From assembly GCA_001970855.1 (NCBI GenBank), contig LSSN01006085.1:1-25119 (forward strand): a stretch of DNA of 25,119 bases, read 5' to 3'. This document shows, one piece after another, positions 1 to 11,770 of the stretch. Position 1 is the stretch's first letter. Each line of letters opens with the position of its first letter. Made by a program: the position numbers and the translations under genes. The DNA is from Smittium culicis (taxonomy: Eukaryota; Kickxellomycota; Harpellomycetes; Harpellales; Legeriomycetaceae). The notes beneath the pieces were generated by a model. The model did not search any database, was not told the origin of the DNA, and was given only the letters and a program-made list of their open reading frames with translations.

Positions 1-1322
1 TCCAATATCATTAAAAGCGTTTTGGACTGGTCAGTTACCGAATATTGGAACTCGCCTCGCACATTTCTTCACGCTAATAGAGATTCCGCATATCTCCTAG
101 ATTCTAGAGTAATAATTTTGCAATATTATTTATTTTATTTTAGTGTTTTTTCAAAAAAAAAAAAGTAATAACACACATATTTCAAACTATCTAAATATCC
201 ATCAAAAATTAAAAAAATTTGTATCTTTAAATTAAAAAATTAGGCTAGCGAAACTTCAAATAAAATTATTTTTTGCAATTATTCTTCATCATCAAAGTCA
301 GATTCTTCTGAAAAGATCGTTTCTGTAAAGACTGATGCCTTAAATCCTTTTCATTCGATTATAGGCACAACTAAAAATATTTCTGTATATGATATGAGGT
401 TTAACTCCTCGCCATTATTGTCTTGGAAACATGATTTCTCATCTATGGATCCTCCAGTTTTTCTCGATACTATCTTACACAGTGACATTAAGAGCTCAGT
501 AGACAATAACAAAAACATATGTAAACTAATATTTAATTTTCTTTAGCAATCACCTAGCATTCTTCTTTTTTTTTTAATATCATTTATTTTTTCACGTTTA
601 CTAGGCTCGATCGTAGCTGCTTCTAAACATAAAGCTCTAATTTCTACATTCACATACCACCAGAGTAGAAGCAATGGCTCGCCAGTTATATCATTAAGCC
701 GCTCAAGTTTAAACTCTTTCCACTCCCATGAATCAAACAAAATACAACTTCTTGATAACATTTCACAAAGTCAATTTTATTCGAGCGATTTGAAAACTAA
801 AATTCAAAGATCAGAAATGTACCCGTTCCCAAATCTCGATGGTATTGTGATTGATAAATGCTTCAGCTTTGATGACTTCGATGATGATTCTAACTTCTAC
901 AAAACTGATGGTGGGATGTATGGAAATAACTCCACTATTTATCAATTTGGTCAAGACGGTTCTCTATACTCGCAAAACTACAAATCTTTCAAAATAAGCT
1001 CAAACATAAACTCTAAAAAATATAAAAAATCTGAAAACTCTCAAAATTCCGCAATGACCTTGCTTTCAAACTATCTGTCTGATCCTAATACAATAAAACC
1101 TGTTTCCTCTTTCAGCCAACTAGAATCATCTCAAGTAACCAGAGACTTAGGTCTCAACTTGATCGACTCTAATGGTCAGATTTTTATATCATTTAACGAA
1201 AATTACATGTTTGAAGAGATAACTAAGATTGAATCCAGTTTAAATGAGTGGCCTTTTATTAGAAGAGACTTTAGGCCTACTTTAAATTGTAAGCTTTTTA
1301 CTACATGAACTAATCACTACGC

Positions 1323-1357
<35 letters not shown>

Positions 1358-2789
1358 GTTGCTTAATTTAATGATAACATTGCTCTTTTATTACCAAAGT
1401 AGAAATAACATTAGTCTTTTTAATACTTATTTTTCAATAGATCTATACGGCTTAATTGGCAGAGAAAAAATGTGGTTTTCAAAAAACGAAATCGCTTCGT
1501 ATAATCTAATAGAGCCTTTAATCAACAGCAATAGTATGAATAAGGTCATAGATAAAGCTCTTTATTTTGCATTAGATAGTGATTTATCTGAATTTACTCC
1601 TAAGTCCGAGAATTTAGAAAAATCTAAAAGCAATGAACCTGATTTAGAAGAAAATATCGATCCTAAAGAAAATAAAAGCGCTAATAAAGACGATTCGGAA
1701 ATTTCTACCCGTTTTGGAACCAAGTTTGTGAAAAACTTACTTGCTAGCGAAGTTATCGACCTGGCAATACAATACATTTCAAAAACATACGTTTTCACTA
1801 AAAATGGGAAAATAGTAAAGCTCGAAAGCAAACTAAAAAAAAAAGAATATATTAGACTAAACACAACTAATTTGATCAATCTTGTTAGAATTAAAATGAT
1901 TGATTTAATAGAGTCGAGACTCATTTTTCTTTTATTAGAGTACTTATATGATAAAAATTCGAACGTTGAATCAAGCGATCTTGATTTTGATAATAAAGAG
2001 ATTCGCCAAAAGAACAAACTTTTGTTAAAAATTTCAGAGTTTAAAATTGACTCAATTGCTGTATTTAGTGCAGGAAAAGTAGGTATTTCTGAACATAACC
2101 TAGCAATTAAACTGAAGTACGAAGAATACCTGCAAAACAAGTCCGACAGTATGTCAAATCATAACTTAACTCAAGGCTTAATTCAAACAGTTGCCGAATC
2201 ATTAAAACCATACTTTTTTGGTGGAAAGAACATTAACTCAAAGGATAAGTTTGTGAATGGGTTCTTCAACAATTGTCTATACCACTTATCTAAAAGACTA
2301 CTTTTTAGCAGCACTATACTAATACGCAAACATCAAAACTTGAAATCTAACCCGTCCTTAATAAACAGCGAAAAATTCATTGTTTGCAAAATGGGGAATT
2401 TGAAGCTATCGCCAAAATTACCAACTTTTGTCAAAGTTTTAGATCGCCTATGGTCAGCCAACTTGAGTGTCATACCACCGAGCACACAGCAGCTCCAAAA
2501 TCCCTACAGGCATCCTAGACCTACTATGGCTAGACAAAATAAAGCCAGCGCTAACACCAGTGCAACCAGTTCCTCTAACCGTCAACCTGCTATAACGACT
2601 GTTCTATCTACAACAAGAGCGTCAATAGTCGAAACTAGCTCACAAATCCCATCAATCGCGCCCTCAATTAGAACAATCAACTCTATTCCCCAAAGCCAAA
2701 TTATTAGTGTTGTTGCAGCTGCTAGTCAAACCCAAAAGTCTCAAAAAGAAAAGAAACCTAAGAAGAAAGCAAGAAAGATTGGTTTCTAA
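1..2789 (+). CDS. RRN6: RRN6/TAF1C-like RNA polymerase I initiation factor, 3' part, four exons
   Basis: Exons 1-108, 244-520, 605-1288 and 1441-2789 (stop TAA) join in phase to 805 residues; the 5' end lies outside the window. RRN6 is a subunit of the Pol I core factor (animal counterpart TAF1C) that recruits Pol I to rDNA promoters in the nucleolus. Visible residues 18-36 (NSPRTFLHANRDSAYLLDSR region) and 74-99 (GTTKNISVYDMR, then PLLSWKHD) resemble the repeated propeller strands of the family, where a blade ends in L/Y-D-x-R. An acidic and helical stretch follows, then a Ser/Thr-rich tail and a Lys-rich end finishing KKKARKIGF, the basic C-terminus ending in Gly-Phe that I know from fungal RRN6 proteins. 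Introns are 135, 84 and 152 nt; the last holds a CT microsatellite. Yeast Rrn6 has about 890 residues, so perhaps 100-200 are missing. The family call is firm; splice sites are by eye. Confidence 0.88.
1327..1355. repeat. (CT)n microsatellite inside the third RRN6 intron
   Basis: About 14 uninterrupted CT dinucleotides, 85 bases before the acceptor at 1440. On the coding strand it forms a long pyrimidine run. It lies wholly inside the intron 1289-1440 that the phase-consistent exon chain requires. Confidence 0.95.
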
Positions 2790-2989
2790 ACCTTTTTTTT
2801 TCCTGTTTTCTTTTGTCTTTTCTTTCCCCTACTCGTTGTGCTTTATCTCATTTGACTGTAAATAAAATATAAATATTGGCCTATGTACAAAAATAAAATA
2901 AAAATAAATTTATTTATTGGATCAAATATAAAAATCTCAAAAACTTATACGGTTATATTTATAATTAGTTCATAACAAAAAATAAATGA
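2790..2989. terminator. Shared 3' region of the convergent RRN6 and SMP3 genes
   Basis: Only 200 bases separate the two stop codons. A plus-strand AATAAA at 2892-2897 and a minus-strand AATAAA (TTTATT at 2909-2914) sit 11 bases apart, next to a perfect 14-base palindrome at 2902-2915. This would serve as a two-way polyadenylation region, so the two transcripts probably overlap at their 3' ends. The signals are seen; their use is inferred, and such A/T hexamers are common in DNA of this composition. Confidence 0.45.
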
Positions 2990-5900
2990 TTAAATTTTTT
3001 CTGCAAGTAGGTAACAATTCAAGTCGCGCGATTTAAATAGTGACTTAAAATACATATCCAAACTATCAAATTCAATGTGGTTGTGAATAGAAAAGATTGG
3101 TATAAATTCAAGATTTGGTTTGCTATTCAAATCATATTTTCCGTTTCCAGAATCTGCTTGAGGAATAAATTCAGTAATATTATAAATACTAGGGATGACT
3201 ACCAATGTTCTAGAAACATACAAAAAAATAATTCACTCAGGTTATAATTATTTACTAAATCACTTTTTTAAATTGTTTATAATCGTAATATACAGGGTTT
3301 TTTTTTTGAATAAATTTCACAAAAAAAAAAAAAAAAGAAAAAGGAAATCTAACCTTTCATAAATAGTATCATCGATTTTTCTATAATCTATCTGGACAGG
3401 TGAAGCACTAGCATTACTCTTAACCTGAACCAAAGTGCTGTGCTTAAATATACTCATTATTTCATGTTTTTTCTTTCCAGATGTATTCTTGACTATTATA
3501 TTAGATTGAGCTAAAAAAAGTTGTGTAAAATCAAAGTCAAATGATTGTGATAACAGAATTTTATTAAAAAAAATTATAAAAATATAAAAAATTTACATTT
3601 TTTCCCATACGTGTCAACCAAGTGTAAAGGTGGAATTAGCGTATAAACAAACCAAACAACTGTGTTTAATTTATACTCTTGAGTAATATCAGCTATGTCA
3701 AGGTTGAGGTTTTGTAAACTATCAAGAAATACAGTTAGAGTATCGTTTTTTAAGCCAGAAAAAGTAGCTTTAGAAGATTTAACTGCGTCAATAATTTGAT
3801 GATGTTGTGTGTTCAGTTTCCAAATCACTGGAACGACGCCTGATTCGTGGAAATATCCAAAAACAAAGGCAAGAATTATGTTGAATATAGCAATAGAGGT
3901 CTAAAATAGGTCAAAAAGCAATATGTTAAATACGAATAATTAATAATGCAACTATTAATCGAGTTTAAAAAACGTAATAGAAGATATAAAAATTTACCAT
4001 CATAGGTCCAGATATTTTAGAGTTAGATATTCCTAGAAAAAAAATAAACCCAGATAACATAGGAAGTAAAAATCTCATTTCTTGGTGAGGAGCAAAAGAC
4101 AGCACAAGTAGACCCAGACCAGATGACATCAAGCATGCTAGAGATAGATTTATTGGTTAAATATGTAAATTTTTTTAGCAATTTCATAAATTTAAATTAG
4201 ATGTGTGTATTACTAGTGAATTCAAACTCGAATTAAAGTTTAAAAATAGAGTATTGCAATTGAATTAAGAAAATCTAATTTAATCAAATGATAAACTAGA
4301 AATACCATATTCTGATAATGGCAAAGATAGCATTTTATTGCTAATATCTAAGAGATTTTTCGAGCTCTTAAATTGACTCGTGCGAGCTTTGAGAGTTTTA
4401 TACACTAGAATTAAGAGAGGACCGTAGAATAGCGGTGTGTTTAGTATTATATGTAGATACAGTGGGTGTAAGCCATGGATTCTTAAATTTTCGACGTTTG
4501 AGTTATATTTGAAATTATTAATAATAGTAATTTCTGAAAATATCGAGTCCTAAATTAAGTGTTAGTAAGCAAGTTATCGTTTAATAAACATAAATAGCAG
4601 TTAGTTATAAATAAATATACCTTTTTAAAATAAACTTTATCAGTTAACAGACAAAGGAAAATGCTAACTAATAGAGAAGCTGCACCAACAAATAATGATA
4701 CAAAAAAATTGAATGGGCTTCTATAGTTACAAGTTTAAGAGAGCGATTCAATAGTTAAAATTTAATATGATTAGTATAAAGATATAATTGGTATGCGTGT
4801 GCATGTATTAAAACTGTTAGATGTTACTTTGATAGCTTAAACAATAGGATTATCAGTAAAAGCGCAGGGAAGGCAGAAAAAAAAACAAAAGTAATTCTCG
4901 AAAAAGACCCTATTCCAAAAATAAAACCAAAAAAAGCCACTTTAAAATAAATAGAGGAGTAGCTTATATCAGCAATTTTTTCGGTTATAGTAACTTTGTC
5001 GCTGATATTAAATTTAATGGGCTTTTTAGGTTTATTATTAATTTTGGTTTCTGAATTTATTTGCGAGATTAGAATGGCTAGGGATTCAAGATCAGAAACG
5101 ATGTATAATAGCATAGACAACAGCAAATTTTCGAACGAATTAGAAAAGGATCGATTTTGAAATACTGATATAGCGTATGACACAGAGTAAATAAAAAGAA
5201 TTTTGAATTTAAACTTTTTTGATTTTTGAAGCTTCGACATTAATCTGTATAACAAGTAGTCTTGCATATTATTAAAAGGCAAATGTAATTATACATAATT
5301 AATATAGATTTTAAAGTGATGTATGTATATTTGATGTTTTTAAAGCTAGGATAAAAAAGATTGAGCAAAAAATAGTTACCAACTGAAAGTGAGAGTAAAA
5401 GGTTATAAGTCCGAGTGGTGTAGAAAATCATCTTTGGATAAGAAATTGAATCTAAGCATGGATAAATTAGTAATATGAATTATTAGCTATCAATTGCACA
5501 AAAACTGATAACGATGACGGTAGATTGAATAATATGAAATTATAGCGGAAAGTATTACCAAAAGAAAAATAAAAATTTGTAAAAAATCTGATTGAATCAA
5601 TAAGATTGCCAAAGTATGGGTGATTTTTCAAATAATCGTCGAACATCATATATACGCGTGTAAGTTCGATATTGTTGTAAAAATCTTTGAAAAGCTTTAT
5701 TAGGTATATCGGGATACCCGAATGTAAGTATCTATTTTTAATTTCGAAACGAATATATTTGAAATCCTTGAAGCTTGTTTTTTTTTAAAATAGGGTAGCA
5801 TGGATTGAATGATTTAGAATATATAATTATTAAAAGTTAAAAGTTACATAGGCAACATAGATCTACATGGATAGTTAGGATCAAATTCCCAAGCTCGAAA

Positions 5901-6193
5901 AACATCGATCGAATTTATATCACCTAATAATTTTATATTTGTATTCAAAAGATAATATTTACTGAAAGTTCATTATTATTTTAAATACAGTTTATAAGAA
6001 AAGCGAGTAATTTTTGGTGAATATTTTTCGCTATATTGAAAATTACCAATTTCAATAATATAATAAGATGGTTATTATTACCTGCCATTATTTCAGGGCC
6101 TTGAAAAAACTCGTCGGGATGAATATAACTTGTTTGCAGGGAGAAAAAAGTCCTTGACACAAGAGTCAAAAAATATAAATATTCGATTGCCAT
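2990..6193 (-). CDS. SMP3: GPI mannosyltransferase 4 (SMP3/PIG-Z), eleven exons
   Basis: Exons (minus, 5'->3'): 6193-6082, 5923-5848, 5731-5559, 5451-5380, 5260-4828, 4720-4621, 4549-4306, 4137-3998, 3900-3597, 3510-3354, 3209-2990. They join in phase to 676 residues. The enzyme (GT22 family) adds the fourth, side-branch mannose to the GPI precursor in the ER lumen from dolichol-phosphate mannose. Family motifs appear in the expected order: [17 protein letters not shown] (residues 23-39), [23 protein letters not shown] (180-191), [17 protein letters not shown] (347-355), [10 protein letters not shown] (420-429) and [11 protein letters not shown]. Several hydrophobic membrane segments lie between them. 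An in-frame TAA two codons upstream fixes the start at 6193. At 676 residues it is longer than the usual 500-580, through polar inserts after GPI-type segments and near the C-terminus. Introns run 71-168 nt; intron 4 uses an AAG acceptor at 5261. The family call is very firm; individual junctions are less so. Confidence 0.92.
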
Positions 6194-7105
6194 GAATTAC
6201 TTTTAGATATTTTTTAAAATATCAAGCTGGGTCGAAAAATGTTATTTCAAACAAAATGATTCAAAGACGTTTGATCACATTTAGAAGGAATAAACGAGAA
6301 AAGAGTTGTATAGCACTTTTGTGACTTTAAATTCAAATGTAGCATTAACCCTTATATGGGCGGTTGACTATTTTTGGACCACCAAATATAGCCAACAGCG
6401 TTCAATTAAAAAATTTCAACTCCAAGAATTTAAACAAGATTGGTATATTACAAAATAGAAACAAATAATAAACTTGCTTATAAATCATAAACGAATCATT
6501 AAATTGATTTTTTTAAAGAATGTTGGACGGGAAGGGGATATAGTAAGATGAAATTGGATAACCTGTTTCGATTTGCTGATATTATTGGGTTTAAATTTTA
6601 CAGATTTTTTCATTTACATGTATTGGGTATTAAACATAACCAATAAGAGAGCAGTAAACCCCATAATTGGGTATAGCTACTCTATTGCCTATTATTTATT
6701 ATTTTTTATTTTTTATTTATATTTCTAGGCTCGACGTTTAAAAATTTCTAACATCTACAAACTTTAAAAAAAAATCAAGCCTCGTTTCTGATTAGACATT
6801 AATCAATCACCATAAATGCCAACTATGATATTAAAGTGAGCTCTATAAAGCTTTTCAAAGTTCTCTTTCATATCAAAAAAAATACTGTACCAAATAATAT
6901 TAAAATAACATTTAGATTTATCGTTAAAGCTTATCTGGTGATTTTAGTCATTCTACTAAAAAACTAGCAAATTATTAACAAAATTTTTTTAAAGTGGGAT
7001 TTAAAAGAAATAAATTCATTAAATTATTTAGTATTGTGAAAGAATCGAGTAGTACCGAAATCAGAATCAAATTAATTTATAAAATTTTGGCCATTATGAA
7101 TGAGC
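6194..7105. other. Intergenic region between the SMP3 start and the acylaminoacyl-peptidase stop
   Basis: Both neighbours are on the minus strand, so this 0.9 kb must hold the peptidase gene's 3' end and the SMP3 promoter. I find no gene here. The one structured item is the decayed MITE at 6349-6537. A loose imperfect hairpin of about 50 bases occurs near 6641-6692. No recognisable promoter box stands out from the A/T background. Confidence 0.8.
6349..6537. mobile_element. Decayed piggyBac-like MITE, relative of the copy at 12879
   Basis: The left end reads TTAA (6345-6348) then CCCTTATATGGGCGGTTGAC. It aligns with the left end of the 12879 element, TTAA then CCCTTTCAGGTGCAGTTGGC. The right end, TGTTGGACGGGAAGGGG near 6521-6537, matches the other copy's TGTTGGCCCCGGAAAGGG, but the flanking TTAA has mutated to a GATA-like sequence. 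Length is about 189 bp against 192 bp. The interior is poorly conserved, so this is an old copy with no coding capacity. Confidence 0.5.
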
Positions 7106-9888
7106 CTAAATATGCTTGTGATAAAATCCGATGAATCCTGAAATACTTTCGCGAATTGCTTCTACAGAGTCAAGTGCATGTCCAGTGTTTTGGTATACTT
7201 TACAGTCTGATATACAGTTTTTGTTTGCGAAAAGCATCCTGTAGTATTGAAGACCTTGTTTAGGAGGTACTCTCTGGTCATTGATTCCAATGTTGAGCAA
7301 TACTGGATCGACGACAGATCCAACATACTGCATTGGGCTTGCATCCCACATAGCTTTATAAACCTCTGGGTGTAAAAGAGGTCCTTCATTAGGAGTAGTA
7401 ACCTTCATATCAAAGTTATATTTATAAAGTAATTCTTCAAAGCACCAATCTGGAATATCAGATTCGGCGACCATTTCTCCTATGTTTATGACAGGATTTC
7501 TTAAGACGTAAGCTTTAAACAGACCAGGGTTTTGTCCTGCTAACATCGCTCCGGTATAACCGGAATGGGATCCACCATTATATGCCATTCTGTTACCATC
7601 AACTAGCTTTTTGGTCTCTGATAAATCCTTAGCAACGTAAATTATTTCTGAAACTTCAAGCTTGCCGATTTTCCCAAGAAGCTCATCAACAGAATCTTGC
7701 CCAAATCCTAACGATCCAGTATAATTTACTTGTGCAACTGCAAAACCAAGAAGAGTCATAACAGTTGGAACTAAGCTAGTTCCGGATATCAATGTTGAAT
7801 GTGGACCTCCATGTGGTAAAACGAGCAAAGGAGGTAATTCACTGCTACCTTTAAAGTACTTGTGAATATCAGCTTTTGCTTTAGGGAAGCTATAGATTGT
7901 TTGTAAAAATTTAGTTTTTTCAGGGTACTCGATAACTGTCCAGTCAATGTTTTCGCTGATTAGGTTAGATGCTTTTTTTTTTGAATTTATAATTTATAAT
8001 TTTTAGTTAATATTATTATTCGTTTAAATAAATATAGTTTAATAAACACGATTAAAGGCGTACCTGTTGTGTTTGAATTTATCAAATTTAGTTTAGACCA
8101 TTTTGGAACTGAAACAGCGCTGGTGGAACTTTCGTCATTATGCAATATGTTTCCGACATATAGATCTAAGGCTTGGGCAGGGTTAGAGTAGATAGTAAGA
8201 ATAGTTCCGTCTTGTGATGCAGATAAGAAGTCCATATTTCCAAAGCCATTACAATTGGCTCTGCTTGGGAAAGATAATTTGCTTATTTTTTTTGTTGAAA
8301 TTTCAAGTGCTAGCACCACTTGACTGCTTGTCCAGATTGAGGCAAAAAACATAAAAAGTCTATTAGAATTTTCTGGTGAAAACCAGGGATCTCTTGGTAA
8401 ATTCAAAGTGTAAACTCCAGGGAACTCTGCTGGGAATCGATCAGCTGAAATGGAGTCAGGAGAAGAACCGCCTTCAGCCAAGGATGCGTCAAGAAGAGCA
8501 GATGACTGGTTTCTTACAACTGGGACTAAATTTACAATTTTACGAGATGAGAAATCAATTAAGTTTATTTTAGTGCAGCCTGCATGAGGGCCTCCAACAC
8601 TTGAGCTTAGGTAAATAATTGAATTTCCGTTGGGTGTAGTTCTTGGCGACCTTGCGTTAAACTCGCTACGGTCACTATGGCTAGTTAAATTCTCCAAATT
8701 ATTTCCACTAATATCACAAGCAAATAAGTAACTAGGCCTGTTTTGACAATAAACAAGGCCAAGTCTTCTTGGCTCTACGATATACCCAGTAAATATAATT
8801 AGCTCATTTTGATTTTGGTCGGTAATCCAAGATGGTTGACCAGGAGCAATGTTTGAGCTATTTCCTAATTCTCCAGTAACTGGACCGATAGTATTATTGA
8901 TTAAATCAACTAAAAGTAAAACGGGAGGTAACCTTCCATTATAGGTCTCGCCATAGTCTTCATTAAAGTTATATCTACGAGGATCAGCAAGTTTAGGTTT
9001 TAGTGAAACACTCTTTTTTGAATCTCCAGAAACTGAGCTGCTCGGTTTAAAAGAGTCATATTCACTCATTTCTGCGACATAAATGGCGTAATTTCCTGAT
9101 GGAGACCATTCGATACCACCAAAACATTCTATATTAAAAATATATTTTATGAGATATAATGGAGCATATTATGTATAATTTACATTAAATCATTATTTTT
9201 CTCCTGAGAATAAGTAATAAAAAAGTAAATAGAAAGTTACCGTCAGTGTAAAAAGCGCCATGGACATCAGTAACTTCCCAGCTTTTATCGAGTCTGTTGT
9301 TATCCCATATCTAAAACATATGTTTTGAAGTGTTAATATTTGAAAGGGTGGATATTTTAAAACCATTAATTGAAGTGAGTACCTCAACAAATCTTTTATC
9401 AGCTCCTTTGACTGAAACGGATCTAAGTATTATGGATTTATTACATCCATTCTTTGAGAATTTTCTGAAATCAGAAGACCCATTCAAATCAACGGGATCA
9501 GAAGATGACAAAACTGTCACATTATTGTCGTGGCCTATTTTGAGAAAGAGAAATAAAAAGTAAGTAAAATGTATTCGAAATTTTTTCAACGCTTAATTGA
9601 CAAATAGAAGAGTAGCGATAGCGTTATGGGGCTTTGTATAAAAATATTCTTGAAATAAAAGTAACAATTTTTACCTATACTGATGGTGGCTTGATTATAG
9701 CAGCTTCTTGGAGATTGTCTAACAAAATCAAGCTGACGTGTTTTATACTCAATACTGAAGACACCATCAACAGAGAGATTTTTAATTGATCCTGATGATA
9801 CACTTTGGAGACCTGCGACGATTTCTAAGGTATCAAGAACTCGTTCGTTAAAATCTTTTGTGGAATCAGTAAGTTGATCTGCGCTCAT
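7106..9888 (-). CDS. APEH: Acylaminoacyl-peptidase (acylamino-acid-releasing enzyme, S9C), five exons
   Basis: Exons (minus): 9888-9675, 9534-9383, 9310-9241, 9128-8064 and 7971-7106 (stop TAG) join in phase to 788 residues (family about 730). The enzyme removes N-acylated amino acids from blocked peptides in the cytosol. The N-terminal half is the propeller, with RFVEIWD, CFGGIEWSPSG, GQPSWITD, EPRRLGLVYC and RDPWFSPENS matching the family in order. The C-terminal alpha/beta-hydrolase has LVLPHGGPHS, VNYTGSLGFGQDS, the nucleophile motif GGSHSGY (Ser635), RNPVINI, DIPDWCFEE, GINDQRVPPKQG (Asp732) and NTGHALD (His765), so the triad is complete. The usual GGSHGGF is GGSHSGY here, replacing the closing Gly of GxSxG by Ser. 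The intron before the last exon ends in a run of ten A then G, an unusual acceptor. The first ATG lies four codons after an in-frame TAG. Confidence 0.95.
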
Positions 9889-11200
9889 AGCTCGGGTATT
9901 CTAATAAAGATAGTTGAGTAAAATACAAAATTGCTTATTTTTGTGGGAGGGATATGGAAATAGTAAAGAGGCAGTTATTTGTAAGTTTAGAAAGTTGGGC
10001 AGATTATTGTTTTTGGTAACAAAGTTATATATTTATATATCTATAAATTTATATAGTTTTGTGTTTGTACAACAATGGTGTTATAAGAATTCCAGATCTC
10101 AGTTGTATACAGGTTTTATGAACATTTATTTATTGGGAAACCACATTTCCCACATATTAAAGACTAAACATTTCCTTAACAATGCGGAATGTTTTTTGAG
10201 CGCTTTAAGAATCATATATAAACAATTAGATTTAGTTGGCTAACAATTCTGATACATAAAAAACTCTCAGAAAACCCCTTGAATGAAGAACCGAAACCTA
10301 ACATTTCTGTAAATTGCAACAATAAAATACTCATTTCCACAACACACAATTCATCTCGCACTATAAAAGTAGTCTCAGTAAAATAGTTATATTTCTCATC
10401 TTTCTATATCGAATCGCTGCCAACCCCTGTTAAATCAAAATAATATAGCACCCGTGATTAGAGGGAGGATATAGTATCGAAGTTACTTGAACATGGCTCT
10501 TGATTAAAGCGTATATATATCTCCAAAATATTATTGAAGCACAAGTCTAATTTTCTAAGAGTGAGTATAAAATATATCTATCTCATAAAAAAATATATAA
10601 TGTTAGCCGTTTAATTCAAACTTTTAGTTATTTTATATCATAATAGACATTATTCAGATTTTTAAATTTGTCTATTTTATTTATAAACGATTAAAGAGAT
10701 GTGATAAAATATTATATTAATACATTGGTATACAGTAAAATCGACATATATATTATGTACAAATATAAAAGATATTCTAATAAAAACAAACCCCCTTATT
10801 TCACTATTTATTATTTGGCTGTCGATCTTTGATTCTCAAAATAAATGTATCAATTTTTTTTTTGATCTTTATGGCTAGCATTTATGCACTATCTTCAATA
10901 ATATACAGCGATGTTATAACTCTTAGGATATTAAAACACTGTAATAGATGTTTTATGAATCCAATTATCCAACGTAGGAAAAATATACGATCATGAAACA
11001 ACCAAATAAATTCTATAATTCCACAATCCATACCTCTTTTTTTTTTTTTTGAAGCACTACTTGTGATCTAGCCTTTTTTTTTAATATTCTACTACCCTCC
11101 TATTATTATTGAAAATCTGGATATCAAAATCGAAACCAACTTTTTTACTAAAGTTTAAAAATAATCGGAAATTATTATTCGCTAAATGTGAGATTCTTTT
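9889..11200. other. Gene-free intergenic DNA upstream of the acylaminoacyl-peptidase gene
   Basis: This 1.3 kb should contain the peptidase promoter near 9889-10100. A minus-strand TTAG just before the ATG (9901-9904) could also be a 5'-UTR splice acceptor. An open frame of 109 codons at 9914-10243 has no early ATG and no recognisable motif, and I do not call it. The rest is A/T-rich with homopolymer runs, for example T runs near 11040 and 11075. Confidence 0.6.
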
Positions 11201-11770
11201 TGAACGAGTCATTTTATAGCGTTTAGTATTTCTGTGTATAAAATCGCATAAAAAATCAATGGTCAATGAGCAGGATCATTTTTTTCTTTTAGTTGATATA
11301 AATTTCATAATTAAATGAATAAATCGAAAAATCGAAATGCCTGATCAATCCCGTCAACAATATTAAAAAATGATTAATACCCAAGCCAATAGTAATAAAC
11401 TGGATCATAGAGCTCTCGTATTTCAGATTCTTCAATATTACTGCTATATCCATAGAATAATTAAAAGATATCTCTCTCGTACTATCAAAAAAATACAATA
11501 TTTAACTCCATAAAGATAAAACAAAAAAAATGATGTGGAAGATTCTGAACAAAGAGAGCAATTGTTCTGGTTTAATTTTATTGAGTTGGGCATTCGAAAG
11601 TTGTAATCATTATTGACGGGATTGACGGGACATTTCGATTTTTTGATTTATTCATTTAATTATGAAATTTATATCAACTAAAAGAAAAAAATTATTCTGC
11701 TCATTGACCATTGATTTTTTATGCGATTTTATACACAGAAATACTAAACGCTATAAAATGACTCGTTCAT
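11201..11770. repeat. Inverted repeat with two 160-bp arms and a 250-bp spacer
   Basis: Arm 11201-11360 is the reverse complement of 11611-11770 with 8 mismatches and no gaps by hand alignment (95%). The outer ends read TGAACGAGTC and GACTCGTTCA. The inner ends carry CCCGTCAA units, duplicated in the right arm. The spacer is unique. The structure looks like a foldback (hairpin) element or the remains of a non-autonomous transposon. I see no clear target-site duplication and no coding capacity. Confidence 0.9.

Noticed and set aside
521..546. Possible 26-nt intron in RRN6 (GTAAAC...TTTAG)
   Set aside because: Too short for this gene set, and the frame after it hits a stop at once; the 84-nt intron ending at 604 restores a codon and a long open frame.
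1562..2140. 192-codon minus-strand open frame
   Set aside because: Antisense shadow of the RRN6 last exon, whose frame carries the family C-terminus.
8376..8573. 65-codon plus-strand open frame
   Set aside because: Antisense shadow of the large propeller exon of the acylaminoacyl-peptidase.
9914..10243. 109-codon open frame on the plus strand upstream of the peptidase gene
   Set aside because: It opens at TTG, its first ATG is far inside, its composition is that of A/T-rich non-coding DNA and no motif is recognised.
10440..10475. GGGAGGATATAGTA resembling the right end of the decayed MITE
   Set aside because: Only about 12 bases match and no partner end or TTAA is nearby.
11081..11498. Two minus-strand open frames (61 and 69 codons)
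   Set aside because: Both overlap the left arm or spacer of the foldback repeat; no family motif, and no splice logic joins them.
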